A stretch of 64,000 nt of DNA from Bradyrhizobium sp. AZCC 2176 (GCF_036924645.1 NZ_JAZHRX010000001.1:5049501-5113500); one strand, 5' to 3'. Shown: positions 53,249-63,057, numbered from the stretch's first letter. Numbers and translations are program-made. The notes: generated from the letters alone by a model not told the origin.

Positions 53249-55972
53249 CTACTTGCCAAACTTCTCATGTAACAGCGGCCATAGCCGGTCCGGCTTGAAC
53301 GGGGTCGCCGTAAAGCGGATACCGGTGGCGTTGGCGATGGCGTTGCCGAGCGCGGCGGCGACTGGGTTGTATGGGCTTTCGCTCATCGATTTGGCGCCCA
53401 TCGGCCCCAGCGCGTCCGACGTGTCGGCAAAGAGCACCTCGGTGCGGGGAATGTCCGCAAAGGATGGCAGATGATAGTCGCGGAATTTGGGATTGATGAC
53501 CCGGCCGTTGTCGTCGATCACCATTTCCTCATAGAGCGCCGCGCCCAGCGATTGAGCTACCCCGCCCTCAACCTGGCCACGGCACTGCATCGGATTGGCG
53601 ACACGGCCGGCATCGGCGGCCTGCACGCTCTTCAGGATCTTGAGTTCGCCGGTGTATTTGTTCACGGCGACACGAAAGCCCTGTACATTGAAGGCGACGG
53701 AGCGCGGCGTGCCTGTCGAATTGCCGCTGGCGCTGAGAACCTTGCCGAGCGCGTGCGCGGACGCGGCGAGCAAAGCAAAAGGGGTGCGGCGCCCGGCACA
53801 GACCGTGGCGTGGTTGTCGAGGGTGCACGCGTCCGGGTTTTCGCCCAATAGTGACGCCGCGAATTGCTTCAGTTGGCCGGCCAGCGCCTCGGCCGCGGCT
53901 TGCGTGGCGCGCCCGGCGACGAAGGTCCCGGCGCTGCCATAGGCGCCGGTGTCGTGGCCGCCATGTGCGGTGTCGGATTGCAACAGACGGATTCGATCAA
54001 CGGTCGTCGCCAGCGCGGACGCGGCGATCTGACGATGCACGGTGCTGGTGCCATTGCCGAATTCGGCGGTGCCGACCGTGAGGTCAAAGCCGCCATCCTC
54101 GCGCAGCGAAATGCTGCAATCGGCGAAATGACCGGCTGGCGGCACGGTGTCGATCATGGTCAGCGCGATGCCGTCCCCAGTCAACCAGTCCGCGGAGAGC
54201 GAAGGCGGAGGCGCCTCGGCGGCCATCGCGCGCTCGACCAGATCCAGGCATTGATCGAGGCCATAGCTGCCATAGAGCACGTCGTGATACTCGGATTTCG
54301 GTGGCGACAGCATGGGATCGCCGGGTTTGACGACATTGCGGCGGCGCATCTCGAACGGGCTGATGCCGAGCTGCTTTGCCAGTTCGTCGATCGCAGCTTC
54401 GACGGCGATCAAGGTCTGCGGCAGGCCATAGCCGCGAAAGGCTCCGGCGGGCACGGTGTTGGTATAGGCGGCGATGCCGTCGACCTTCTTGTTCGGGCAG
54501 TTATAGACGCCGATGCATTCGCCGACCGAATGACGCAGCACCGGGCCGGCGTGGTTGCCGTAGGCCCCGGTGTTCGAGAGCACGTCGAGCTGCAGCGCCG
54601 TGAGTTTGCCGTCCTTGTCGGCGCCTGCTTTGACGGTGACCCGCATCGGATGCCGCATCGAGGTCGCGATGAATTGTTCTTCCCGCGTCAGTTCGAACTT
54701 GACCGGGCGGCCGGTCTTGATCGCTGCGAGCGCGAGAATGTCCTCGACGAACATTTCCTGCTTGCCGCCGAATCCGCCGCCGACGCGCTCACAGAATACC
54801 CGCACCTTGTCCGGCGGGAGATGGAAGAGGTCGGCCAGCGTACGCCGGATGAGAAATGGCACCTGCGTGCTGGAGCGGACGTTGAGGATTCCATCGGCAT
54901 CGACCCAGGCAAGGCCGCCATGGGTTTCCAGCGCCGCATGCTGGACTCGCTGGGTCGTAAAAGTACCTTCATAGGTGACGGCGGCCTGCGCCAACGCGCT
55001 TGCGACATCGCCAAATTCGCCATGGGTTTCTGCCACGATATTGCGGCCTGCGTTCGCGACGCGGTTTGCCGGCGTCTTGTCGCCGTGAATCGCAGGGGCG
55101 CCCGGTGTGATGGCGGCTGTGGGATCGACCACAGCCGGCAGGATTTCGTATGCGACGTCGAGTTGCCGGCAGCCTTCCTCCGCGGCGGCTTCAGTCTCGG
55201 CGATCACGGCGGCGACCTTCTGTCCGATAAAGCGGACGACATTGTCGAGCACACGTGTGTCGTCCGGATCCATCCAGTCCCACTCGTGCCGAGCGGTTGA
55301 GAACAGGCAGTCCGGCGCGTCTTCAAACGTCAGTATCGTGTGCACGCCGGGGACGCTGAGCGACGCACGTTTGTTGATCGAGATGATTTTTGCGTGCGGA
55401 TGCGGCGAACGCAGCAACTTGATGTGCAGCATACCTACCGGCGCAACATCGAATGTGTAGCGCGCTGCGCCGCGCACCACCTGCGGTCCGGCTGGGGCAG
55501 GGAGGCTGCGGCCGAATGCGGTGCCTGCGGCGGCGTCTTCGATGTTGTTCTTGCCGCTCAGCGCATCCTCAATCGCGCGATAGCCGGTACAACGACAGAT
55601 ATTGCCTTTCAGCGCGGCGCCGAGGTCCTGCCGCTGCGCCTGGTTCAGCGATGCGCAGGTCAGGATCATGCCGGCTGTGCAGAACCCGCATTGAAACCCC
55701 TGCGCGTCCAGAAACGCCTGTTGCATCGGGTGAGTGCCGCCATCCGCCGCAAAGCCTTCGATCGTCGTCACGGCGTGACCGTCGGCGCGGAAGGCAGGAA
55801 TAAGACAACTATGCACCGGCTCGCCGTCGATCAGCACGGTGCAGGCGCCGCAGTCGCCGGCGTCGCACCCCTTCTTGACGCCGAATTGGCCAAGTTCGCG
55901 CAGGAACGTGCGCAGGCATTGGCCGGGTTGCGGCGTTTTGAAAAACTCCCGGCCGTTGATCTGGAACGTCAT
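53249..55972 (-). CDS. Molybdenum hydroxylase with [2Fe-2S] and molybdopterin domains in one chain (xanthine dehydrogenase-like)
   Basis: A 907-residue protein. Residues 1-140 hold both iron-sulfur domains: C36, C41, C44, C56 and C95, C98, C126, C128. From about residue 160 the molybdopterin domain follows, with V-G-G-G-F-G-G-K near residue 390 and G-A-K-S-M-S-E near the end, E865 being the likely catalytic base. There is no FAD domain; that is the separate gene at 55969, which overlaps it by ATGA. In most bacterial xanthine dehydrogenases these parts are three or two subunits. The neighbour is 8-oxoguanine deaminase, so purine hydroxylation is likely, though the exact substrate is not certain. 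Confidence 0.9.
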   Translation of the reverse strand: MTFQINGREFFKTPQPGQCLRTFLRELGQFGVKKGCDAGDCGACTVLIDGEPVHSCLIPAFRADGHAVTTIEGFAADGGTHPMQQAFLDAQGFQCGFCTAGMILTCASLNQAQRQDLGAALKGNICRCTGYRAIEDALSGKNNIEDAAAGTAFGRSLPAPAGPQVVRGAARYTFDVAPVGMLHIKLLRSPHPHAKIISINKRASLSVPGVHTILTFEDAPDCLFSTARHEWDWMDPDDTRVLDNVVRFIGQKVAAVIAETEAAAEEGCRQLDVAYEILPAVVDPTAAITPGAPAIHGDKTPANRVANAGRNIVAETHGEFGDVASALAQAAVTYEGTFTTQRVQHAALETHGGLAWVDADGILNVRSSTQVPFLIRRTLADLFHLPPDKVRVFCERVGGGFGGKQEMFVEDILALAAIKTGRPVKFELTREEQFIATSMRHPMRVTVKAGADKDGKLTALQLDVLSNTGAYGNHAGPVLRHSVGECIGVYNCPNKKVDGIAAYTNTVPAGAFRGYGLPQTLIAVEAAIDELAKQLGISPFEMRRRNVVKPGDPMLSPPKSEYHDVLYGSYGLDQCLDLVERAMAAEAPPPSLSADWLTGDGIALTMIDTVPPAGHFADCSISLREDGGFDLTVGTAEFGNGTSTVHRQIAASALATTVDRIRLLQSDTAHGGHDTGAYGSAGTFVAGRATQAAAEALAGQLKQFAASLLGENPDACTLDNHATVCAGRRTPFALLAASAHALGKVLSASGNSTGTPRSVAFNVQGFRVAVNKYTGELKILKSVQAADAGRVANPMQCRGQVEGGVAQSLGAALYEEMVIDDNGRVINPKFRDYHLPSFADIPRTEVLFADTSDALGPMGAKSMSESPYNPVAAALGNAIANATGIRFTATPFKPDRLWPLLHEKFGK

Positions 55973-56796
55973 GCGTAGGCCATGCTCTGCAATTCAACGC
56001 GGATTTCTTCCGCGAGCCGCAGCGTCATATGCTTGCGCCATATTGGCTTGCCGTGAACGTCGCTGTGATAGAGGTCGTCGGCGATGCACTGAAAAATCGC
56101 TTCGCGCAATTCTTTGCTGTTCGGGATTCCTGCAAAGGACAATCGAACAGGCCGCTTGGTCGATGCCGTAATCGTCAGCGCCAATCCGCCGTCGCTGGTC
56201 GCGCTACCGATCAGAAGTGCAGCCGAGCGGCCGACCGGCGTCAGCGAAATCTGGCGGAACGCCGAACGCCGCCTCAGGGCCGCGAGCGGGATCTCAACTT
56301 GCCGCAACAGATCGCCCGGCGCGAGCACGTTACGCTGATCGCCGATTACGAAATCAGCGACGGGAATTTTCCGCTCACCGCCATCGGCCTGCCAGATCGT
56401 GCAGACACCGTCGAGCGCCGAGGTCAGCGAGATCATCGGTCCCGCCGGCAGCGACATGCAGATGTTGCCGCCGACGGTGGCCGTCTTCCAGATCTTGAAG
56501 GAGGCGAGAAACGCGCGGCAGCACTGGTTGATCAGCGGCGAGGCGATCCATTCCGGCGGACAGGCCAGCGCATCGAGTTGCGCCACTGTGCAGGTCGCCG
56601 CGATTGAAAGCCCGGTCTCGCTGATGGTCAGCGCCGGCCATTTCAGATCGGTAAGATCGATCAGCCGCTTTAGATGGGCCTGCGGTTCCGAGAACAGCCA
56701 GGTCCCGCCCGCGAGCCAGGCGTCGCCCGCCGTCCAAACGGGCAATTGATCCCGCGTCGTCGGATGGGCAACCGCGGTAACAGTGTTCAGGTCCAT
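55969..56796 (-). CDS. FAD-binding subunit of xanthine dehydrogenase-like enzyme (CoxM/XdhB type)
   Basis: A 275-residue flavin subunit with the PCMH-type FAD motifs A-G-G-T-W-L near residue 30 and A-T-V-G-G-N-I-C-M near residue 106. It receives electrons from the iron-sulfur/molybdenum chain and passes them to NAD. I chose ATG 56796; an in-frame TTG at 56832 is also open, but the predicted sigma-54 transcript would begin at about that base. It overlaps the molybdenum chain start by ATGA and shares a divergent control region with 8-oxoguanine deaminase. Confidence 0.88.
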   Translation of the reverse strand: MDLNTVTAVAHPTTRDQLPVWTAGDAWLAGGTWLFSEPQAHLKRLIDLTDLKWPALTISETGLSIAATCTVAQLDALACPPEWIASPLINQCCRAFLASFKIWKTATVGGNICMSLPAGPMISLTSALDGVCTIWQADGGERKIPVADFVIGDQRNVLAPGDLLRQVEIPLAALRRRSAFRQISLTPVGRSAALLIGSATSDGGLALTITASTKRPVRLSFAGIPNSKELREAIFQCIADDLYHSDVHGKPIWRKHMTLRLAEEIRVELQSMAYA

Positions 56797-56843
56797 GGAT
56801 ACACCAACGCTTTCAAGTAGATGTGTCTCCAACTATGAAGGCT

Positions 56844-56859
56844 TGCAAGTCCAGCGCCA
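56844..56859 (-). promoter_or_regulatory. Candidate sigma-54 promoter of the xanthine dehydrogenase-like operon
   Basis: On the minus strand TGGCGCT-GGAC-TTGCA keeps GG-N10-GC with a perfect -12 box and matches the consensus at 10 of 12 positions. The start would be near 56833, about 37 bases before the FAD-subunit ATG. Confidence 0.5.
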
Positions 56860-56874
56860 AGTTGCCATTCGGGT

Positions 56875-56890
56875 TGGGACGGTCCTTGCA
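56875..56890 (+). promoter_or_regulatory. Candidate sigma-54 promoter of 8-oxoguanine deaminase
   Basis: TGGGACG-GTCC-TTGCA matches the consensus at 11 of 12 positions, with GG-N10-GC at 56876-56889. The predicted start is near 56901, giving a 35-base leader. It faces away from the minus-strand candidate at 56844-56859. Confidence 0.65.
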
Positions 56891-56935
56891 AGAGGATGCC
56901 GTTCGCAACCACGCCTTGGCAAATCAGGTGGGATC

Positions 56936-58285
56936 ATGGACCAAACGCAGGCGATCTGGATCAGGGATCCGCTTTCCATTCTCGCTGACGGCGCCGAGCG
57001 CGGCCTCGTGGTCCGCGGCGGCAAGATCGTCGAACTGGTGCCGCGCGGCCGGGAGCCGGTGACCGCAAATGCCGTCGCCTACGACGCCGGTGCCCATGTC
57101 GTGCTGCCGGGGTTGATCAATACGCACCATCACTTCTACCAGACGCTGACGCGGGCACTTCCGGCGGCGCTGGACCGCAAACTGTTTCCATGGTTGCAGG
57201 CACTCTATCCGGTCTGGGCGCGGCTGACACCGGAATCGCTCCACCTGGGTGTCACCGTAGCGATGTCGGAACTGCTGCTGTCAGGCTGCACGACCACGAC
57301 CGATCACCATTATGTGTTTCCGGCCGGACTCGAGGACGCCCTCGACATCGAGGTCGCGGCCGCGCAGCGGCTCGGCATCCGCGTGCTGCTGACGCGCGGC
57401 TCGATGGATCGGTCGCAGAAGGATGGCGGGCTGCCGCCCGACAGCGTGGTGCAGGACGAGGATATGATTTTGGCCGACAGCGAACGCGTGGTGGCAAAAT
57501 ACCACCAGCGTGGCGGGGATGCGATGACGCAGATCGCGCTGGCGCCGTGCTCGCCGTTTTCAGTGACGACCTCGCTGATGCGCGCGACCGCCACACTTGC
57601 TGACAAGCTCGATGTCCGCCTGCATACGCATCTGGCCGAGACCGAGGACGAGAACAAGTTCTGCGAGCAGATATATGGCTGCCGTCCGCTGGATTATCTC
57701 GAACAATGCGGCTGGTTAAATGCACGGACCTGGCTGGCCCACGGCATCTTCTTCAATTCCGACGAGATGAAGCGGCTCGGCAAGGCCGGGACCGCCATCA
57801 GCCATTGCGCCTGCAGCAACCAGATCCTGGCGTCGGGTTGCTGTCCGGTCTGCGAGATGGAGGAGGCGGGGGTTTCGATCGGGCTCGGCGTCGACGGCTC
57901 GGCGTCGAATGATGAATCAAACCTGATGCAGGAAGTCCGCGCGGCCTTCCTGCTGCAACGGGCACGCTACGGTGTCGGCCGCGTCAGCCACAAGGACGCG
58001 CTGCGCTGGGCCACCAAGGGCTCGGCGGCCTGCATCGGGCGGCCCGAACTCGGCGAAATCGTGGTCGGGAAGGCCGCCGATCTTGCGCTGTTCAAGCTCG
58101 ACGAACTGCGTTTCTCCGGCTATGGCGACCCCTTGGCCGCGCTGGTGCTATGCGGTGCGCATCGCGCCGATCGGGTGATGGTCGGCGGCAACTGGGTGGT
58201 GCGGGACGGCGCGATCCCCGGTCTCGATGTACCCGACCTGATCCGCCGTCACAGCGCCGCCGCGCGCGCGATGCACGAGAGGTGA
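56936..58285 (+). CDS. 8-oxoguanine deaminase (amidohydrolase superfamily)
   Basis: A 449-residue amidohydrolase of the 8-oxoguanine deaminase/TRZ type. Metal and catalytic residues are seen in N-T-H-H-H-F near residue 63, H-T-H-L-A-E-T near residue 225, L-A-H-G near residue 266 and G-V-D-G-S-A-S-N-D near residue 320. The enzyme converts 8-oxoguanine to uric acid plus ammonia. AGGTGGGA lies just before ATG 56936. Its partners here are a divergent xanthine-dehydrogenase-like operon and a convergent nucleoside/purine importer. Guanine deaminase is a possible alternative activity, but the sequence fits the 8-oxoguanine group better. Confidence 0.9.
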   Translation: MDQTQAIWIRDPLSILADGAERGLVVRGGKIVELVPRGREPVTANAVAYDAGAHVVLPGLINTHHHFYQTLTRALPAALDRKLFPWLQALYPVWARLTPESLHLGVTVAMSELLLSGCTTTTDHHYVFPAGLEDALDIEVAAAQRLGIRVLLTRGSMDRSQKDGGLPPDSVVQDEDMILADSERVVAKYHQRGGDAMTQIALAPCSPFSVTTSLMRATATLADKLDVRLHTHLAETEDENKFCEQIYGCRPLDYLEQCGWLNARTWLAHGIFFNSDEMKRLGKAGTAISHCACSNQILASGCCPVCEMEEAGVSIGLGVDGSASNDESNLMQEVRAAFLLQRARYGVGRVSHKDALRWATKGSAACIGRPELGEIVVGKAADLALFKLDELRFSGYGDPLAALVLCGAHRADRVMVGGNWVVRDGAIPGLDVPDLIRRHSAAARAMHER

Positions 58286-58296
58286 GTTGGTCTACT

Positions 58297-58334
58297 CCCT
58301 CGCCCCGCACTTGCGCGCACTTGCGGGGAGAGGT
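58297..58334. repeat. Intergenic palindrome (CCCCGCA...TGCGGGG)
   Basis: CCCCGCA (58303-58309) and TGCGGGG (58322-58328) form a 7-bp stem with a 12-base loop, flanked by CTCCCTC and AGAGG. It resembles the element at 3974-4054 and lies between convergent genes, so it may act as a terminator. Confidence 0.5.
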
Positions 58335-58350
58335 GAAGCGAGCCCTGTCC

Positions 58351-59430
58351 TTACTTCCCGGGAATCTTCTCGTCGATGCCCTTCACGTAAAAATTCATGC
58401 CGAGCACCTGGCCATCGTCGAGATGGGTGCCGCCTTTGCATTCGACTTCCTTGCCGTCCTGGCCGACGATCGGGCACTTGAATGGCTGCAGCTTGCCTTC
58501 CGTGATGGCAGCTTCGGTCTCCATCGCCAGCTTCTTCACGTCGTCGGGCATGTTGGTGTAGGGCGCCATCACGACGAGCTTGCTGTTCAGTCCGCCCCAG
58601 AAATCTTCCGACTTCCAGGTGCCGTTCAACTCGGCCTTGACACGCTCGATATAATAGGGGCCCCAATTGTTCATGGTCGAGGTGAGCTGCGCCTTCGGTC
58701 CGAACTTGATCATTTCGGAATCCTGGCCGAACGCCAGCTTGCCGCGCTCGGCGGCGACCTGCATCGCGGCAGGGCTATCGGTGTGCTGCATGATGATGTC
58801 GGCGCCCTGGTCGATCAGCGCCTTGGCGGCATCGGCCTCCTTGCCGGGATCGAACCAGGTGTTGGCCCAGATGATTTTGACCTTGATGTTGGGGTTGATC
58901 GTCTGTGCGCCGAGCATGGTGGCGTTGATGCCGGAGATCACTTCCGGAATCGGGAACGAGGCGATGTAGCCGAGCACGCCGGACTTCGACATCTTGGCGG
59001 CGATGATGCCCTGGATGTAGCGGCCCTCATAGAACCGTCCCGAATAGGTCGACATATTCTTGTCGCGCTTGTAGCCGGTGGCGTGCTCGAAATGCACGTT
59101 CGGATACTTCTTGGCGACCTTCAGCGTCGGCTCCATGTAGCCGAACGACGTGGTGAAGATCAGCTTGTTGCCGGCGCGTGCCAGTTGCTCGATCGAGCGT
59201 TCGGAGTCCGGGCCTTCGCTAACATTCTCCAGAAACGTGGTTTCGACCTTGTCGCCGAATTCCTTGATCATCGCGAGGCGTCCAAGGTCGTGCTGGTAGG
59301 TCCAGCCGAGATCGCCGACTGGTCCGAGATAGATGAATCCGACCTTGAGTTTGTCGGCGGCGGAAGCGCCGAACAGGCCTGCTCCGGTAACGAGCATCGC
59401 TGCAGTCGCCGCGATGAGAATCTTTTTCAT
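58351..59430 (-). CDS. BMP family ABC transporter substrate-binding protein (nucleoside/purine type)
   Basis: A 359-residue PnrA/BMP-type binding protein with a Sec signal (M-K-K-I-L-I, cleavage after A-S-A-A) and the opening V-G-F-I-Y-L-G-P-V-G-D-L-G-W-T-Y, characteristic of the group that binds purine nucleosides or nucleobases. GGAG lies 6 bases before ATG 59430; an upstream in-frame extension has no site. It is the last gene of the leftward transporter operon 63057-58351. Confidence 0.93.
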   Translation of the reverse strand: MKKILIAATAAMLVTGAGLFGASAADKLKVGFIYLGPVGDLGWTYQHDLGRLAMIKEFGDKVETTFLENVSEGPDSERSIEQLARAGNKLIFTTSFGYMEPTLKVAKKYPNVHFEHATGYKRDKNMSTYSGRFYEGRYIQGIIAAKMSKSGVLGYIASFPIPEVISGINATMLGAQTINPNIKVKIIWANTWFDPGKEADAAKALIDQGADIIMQHTDSPAAMQVAAERGKLAFGQDSEMIKFGPKAQLTSTMNNWGPYYIERVKAELNGTWKSEDFWGGLNSKLVVMAPYTNMPDDVKKLAMETEAAITEGKLQPFKCPIVGQDGKEVECKGGTHLDDGQVLGMNFYVKGIDEKIPGK

Positions 59431-59506
59431 GGAATTCTCCGTTTTTCTGACGGGTGGGCGGTCTCTCCCGATACGCGGCGCCCCGTCGCGCGCGCTTCGG
59501 GCACAT

Positions 59507-60424
59507 TTATCGGTCGGGCACGAAGACGGTCCCGAGCGCCGCAGGCGCGGTCGAGCCACCGGTTCGTGCACGTGAAATCAGGACAAGGACGATGACGGTC
59601 GCGAGATAGGGTAATGCCGACATGAATTGCGATGGGACACCGACGCCCCAGCCCTGCGCATGAAGCTGTAGGATCGTCACCGCGCCGAACAGATAGGCGC
59701 CGATCACGAGGCGTCCCGGCAGCCATGACGCGAACACGACCAGTGCCAGCGCAATCCATCCGCGCCCGGCCGTCATGCCTGGAATGAAGAACGGTGTGTA
59801 GGCGAGCGGCAGATAGGCGCCGGCGAGGCCTGCGCAAGCGCCGCCGAACATCACCGCGAAAATCCGGATCCTGAGCACGGGATAACCAAGCGCGTGCGCG
59901 GAAGCGTGATTGTCGCCGACAGCCCGCAGGATCAGGCCGGCCCGCGTCCGGTAAAGGAAGAACCAGACGCTGGCGACCAGTGCCAACGAGAGATATACGA
60001 AGGAGTCCTCGCCGAACAAAATACGCCCGATCAGCGGGATGTCGGTGAGGCCGGGAATAGAAAGATGCGGCGCCAGCGAAATCTTTTCGCCGACGAAGCG
60101 GGAGCCGATCAGGCCGGAAAGGCCGATTCCGAGAATGGTCAGCGCGAGGCCGGTGGCGACCTGATTGACCGCCAGTCCCAGCGTCATCAGCGCGAAGATC
60201 AGCGACATCAGCACGCCGGCGACGATGCCGCACAGCGCGCCGATGACGACCGAGCCGGAGAGCCAGGCGCCGCCGAAGCCGCAGGCCGCGCCGACGATCA
60301 TCATGCCCTCGACGCCGAGGTTGAGCACGCCGGAGCGTTCGGTCACGAGTTCGCCGGTCGCAGCCAGCAGCAGCGGCGTGGAAGCCGCCAGCACCGCAAG
60401 GATGATGGCCTCAATGAGCTCCAC
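59507..60424 (-). CDS. ABC transporter permease, nucleoside type (NupQ/YufQ-like)
   Basis: A 305-residue permease of the ribose/nucleoside branch with about eight hydrophobic helices and the motif L-N-L-G-V-E-G-M-M near residue 37. The GTG at 60424, with AAAGGTG a few bases upstream, gives the normal N-terminus [10 protein letters not shown]; it overlaps the upstream permease gene by 14 bases. It is one of two channel subunits. Confidence 0.9.
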   Translation of the reverse strand: MELIEAIILAVLAASTPLLLAATGELVTERSGVLNLGVEGMMIVGAACGFGGAWLSGSVVIGALCGIVAGVLMSLIFALMTLGLAVNQVATGLALTILGIGLSGLIGSRFVGEKISLAPHLSIPGLTDIPLIGRILFGEDSFVYLSLALVASVWFFLYRTRAGLILRAVGDNHASAHALGYPVLRIRIFAVMFGGACAGLAGAYLPLAYTPFFIPGMTAGRGWIALALVVFASWLPGRLVIGAYLFGAVTILQLHAQGWGVGVPSQFMSALPYLATVIVLVLISRARTGGSTAPAALGTVFVPDR

Positions 60425-61502
60425 GGGACACCTTTGGCGACGCGAAAATGAGCTTGAACCGGTAGAGGATGAGGGAATCGCAGGCGAGCACGTAGAACAG
60501 CAGAATGCCCTGGAAGACCTTGGTGACATCCAACGGAATTTTCATTGCGATCTGCGCCTGCTCGCCGCCGATGAAGGTGAGCGCCAGGAAAAGTCCTGCA
60601 ATTAATATTCCAACCGGGTTCAGCCGCCCCAGGAACGCGACGATGATCGCGGTGAAACCGTAGCCCGGCGAGATCCCGGGCTGCAGATGTCCGACGGGGC
60701 CTGCGACCTCGATGATCCCGGCAAGGCCTGCCAGCGCGCCCGAAATCGCGAAGGTCAGCAGGATCAACTGATTGGAATTGAAACCACCGAAGCGCGCGGC
60801 GCGCGGGGCGGCGCCGACGACGCGGATTTCAAACCCCTTGATGGTTTTGCCGAGCAGCACCGCGCTTGCGGCGACCACCAAGAGCGCAATGACGCCGCCA
60901 AGATGCAGCCGGCCGCCCTCGATCAGCACGGGCACGGTGGCGACCGGATCGAACCCGGCAGTGGTCGGGAAGTTGAAGCCTTTCGGATCTCGCCACGGAC
61001 CGCGCACGAGGTAATCGAGCAGGAGGTCGGCGACATAGACCAGCATCAGGCTGGTGAGGATTTCGCTGGCGCCGAACCTGACCTTGCAGATTGCCGGTAT
61101 CAGGGCGTACAGCGCGCCGCCGATCGCTGCCAGCAGCATCATCGCCGGCAATACCCACGGGCCGGCGTCGGTGCCCTGCGTCTTTACCGCAAGCCAGCTT
61201 CCGGCGACGGCACCGATCAGGAATTGTCCTTCGCCGCCGATGTTCCAGGCGTTGGCGAGGTAGCAGAGCGACAGGCCGATCGCGATCATCACCAGCGGTG
61301 TTGCCTTCACTGCGATTTCCTGCAGCGAATAGCTGTCGGTCAGGGGATCGATGAAGTAAACGCCAAGCGCGGTGATCGGGTTCTTTCCAAGGATCGCAAA
61401 CAGGAGGCTCATGGTCACAATCGTCAGGCCGATCGCGATCAGCGGCGAAATCAGCGCGATCGTGTTCGACCGCTCGGCGCGCTTTTCAAGCACCAACTGC
61501 AT
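60411..61502 (-). CDS. ABC transporter permease, nucleoside type (NupP/YufP-like)
   Basis: A 363-residue permease with about ten hydrophobic helices and the motif N-A-W-N-I-G-G-E-G-Q-F near residue 88, typical of nucleoside and purine importers. Its start overlaps the ATPase gene end by 17 bases and its end overlaps the next permease by 14 bases, indicating a tightly coupled operon. Confidence 0.92.
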   Translation of the reverse strand: MQLVLEKRAERSNTIALISPLIAIGLTIVTMSLLFAILGKNPITALGVYFIDPLTDSYSLQEIAVKATPLVMIAIGLSLCYLANAWNIGGEGQFLIGAVAGSWLAVKTQGTDAGPWVLPAMMLLAAIGGALYALIPAICKVRFGASEILTSLMLVYVADLLLDYLVRGPWRDPKGFNFPTTAGFDPVATVPVLIEGGRLHLGGVIALLVVAASAVLLGKTIKGFEIRVVGAAPRAARFGGFNSNQLILLTFAISGALAGLAGIIEVAGPVGHLQPGISPGYGFTAIIVAFLGRLNPVGILIAGLFLALTFIGGEQAQIAMKIPLDVTKVFQGILLFYVLACDSLILYRFKLIFASPKVSRGAH

Positions 61503-63057
61503 GCGCCGCTTCCTTCTGCTCCAAAGTGCTTCCCCCCATCAGCAGGCCTAGTTTCTCGCGGCTCGTGTCGGCGGTTGGCAACGGCTCCGACAGATGGCCA
61601 TGGAACATCACGGCGATGCGGTCGGTGATTTCAGCGAGTTCGTCGAGGTCCTGGCTCGTCACCAGCAGCGCAGCGCCGCTGGCGGCGAGATCCAGCAGGG
61701 CCTGCCGGATCACGGCGGCGGCGCCCGCGTCGACGCCCCAGGTCGGCTGGCTCACGACGAGGACCACCGGGTTGCGCAGGATTTCGCGACCGACGATGAA
61801 CTTCTGCAGATTGCCGCCGGAGAGGCTGGCGGCTTCCGGGTCGCGCTTGGCCTTGCGCACGTCGAAGGTTTCGGTGGCGCGGTCGACAGTCTTCAGCGTC
61901 GCGGCGGTATTGACGAAGCCGTGCAGAACCATGCCGCTCGCGGCGTGGCCGGTCAGCAGCGCGTTCTCCGAAAGCTTCATGCGCGGCGCAGTGCCGTGGC
62001 CAAGCCGCTCCTCGGGAACGAAGGCCGCCCCGAGCTTGCGCCGCTGCGTGATCGAAAGGTGCCCCGCTGCATGCCCGTCTATGATAATTGTGCCGGGGTC
62101 TTGTGCCAGCCGTTCTCCCGACAAAGCGGCAAAAAGCTCGTCCTGACCGTTGCCAGCGACACCGGCGATGCCCAGGATTTCGCCACCCTTGAGCTCGAAG
62201 GAGATGTTCCGAAGCCGCACACTGTGCGGATCGTCCGGCTCGAGGCTGAGGTCGTTGACGACAAGCCGCGGCACGGTGGTTTTCCGGTTGGCGGGAACCC
62301 TCACTTCCTTGATCTCGCTGCCGACCATCATCCGCGCGAGCGAAGCCGCGGTCTCCGCTTTGGGATTGCAGGTCGAAACCTTCTTGCCGCCGCGCAGGAT
62401 GGTGGCGGTGTCGCAGAGCTGCTTCACCTCTTCCAGCTTGTGGCTGATGTAGAGGATCGCGCGGCCCTCGGCCTTGAGGCGATTGAGCACGACGAAGAGC
62501 TGGTCGGCTTCCTGCGGCGTCAGCACCGCGGTCGGTTCATCGAGGATCAGGAATTTCGGATTTTGCATCAGCGCGCGCACGATCTCGATGCGCTGGCGTT
62601 CGCCGACGGATAGTTGCCAGACCTCGCGTTTGGGATCGAGCGGAAGCCCGTAAACACGAGATACTTGCTCGAGGCGCGCTGACATGTCCCTGAAAGATTC
62701 CTTGCCGTCGAGCCCGAGCGCAACGTTTTCTGCCACGTTAAGATTGTCGAACAGCGAGAAGTGCTGGAACACCATGCCGATGCCGCGGCTGCGCGCTTCC
62801 GACGGTCCGGAGAGAACCATCGTCTCGCCCTGCCAGCGCATTTCGCCTTCGCTCGGCTGGATCAATCCGTAAATGGTTTTGACGAGCGTCGATTTTCCCG
62901 CGCCGTTTTCGCCGAGCAGTGCGTGGATCTGCTGTGGCCAGATATCGATGTCGATCGCCTCATTGGCGAGGAAGCTGCCATAGCGCTTGGTCAGGCCAAC
63001 CGTCCGGAGCAGCGGCGTGGCACCGATGGGCAGCTCGGCAGGCGTCGAATCCAGCAT
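61486..63057 (-). CDS. ABC transporter ATP-binding protein, tandem-domain nucleoside type (NupO/YufO-like)
   Basis: A 523-residue protein with two ATPase domains. The N-terminal one is complete: G-E-N-G-A-G-K-S near residue 52, L-S-V-G-E-R-Q-R, and L-I-L-D-E-P-T-A. The C-terminal domain is degenerate, as usual for RbsA/NupO proteins: G-V-A-G-N-G-Q-D replaces Walker A and the Walker B region reads V-V-S-Q-P-T. The ATG at 63057 has no clear ribosome-binding site. It heads the importer operon. A 9-of-12 sigma-54-like match on the minus strand at 63159-63174 is too weak to annotate. Confidence 0.92.
   Translation of the reverse strand: MLDSTPAELPIGATPLLRTVGLTKRYGSFLANEAIDIDIWPQQIHALLGENGAGKSTLVKTIYGLIQPSEGEMRWQGETMVLSGPSEARSRGIGMVFQHFSLFDNLNVAENVALGLDGKESFRDMSARLEQVSRVYGLPLDPKREVWQLSVGERQRIEIVRALMQNPKFLILDEPTAVLTPQEADQLFVVLNRLKAEGRAILYISHKLEEVKQLCDTATILRGGKKVSTCNPKAETAASLARMMVGSEIKEVRVPANRKTTVPRLVVNDLSLEPDDPHSVRLRNISFELKGGEILGIAGVAGNGQDELFAALSGERLAQDPGTIIIDGHAAGHLSITQRRKLGAAFVPEERLGHGTAPRMKLSENALLTGHAASGMVLHGFVNTAATLKTVDRATETFDVRKAKRDPEAASLSGGNLQKFIVGREILRNPVVLVVSQPTWGVDAGAAAVIRQALLDLAASGAALLVTSQDLDELAEITDRIAVMFHGHLSEPLPTADTSREKLGLLMGGSTLEQKEAAHAVGA

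Noticed and set aside
53864..55300. 478-codon open frame antisense to the fused molybdenum hydroxylase
   Set aside because: Composition is that of antisense GC-rich coding sequence; the sense strand has full iron-sulfur and molybdopterin motifs.
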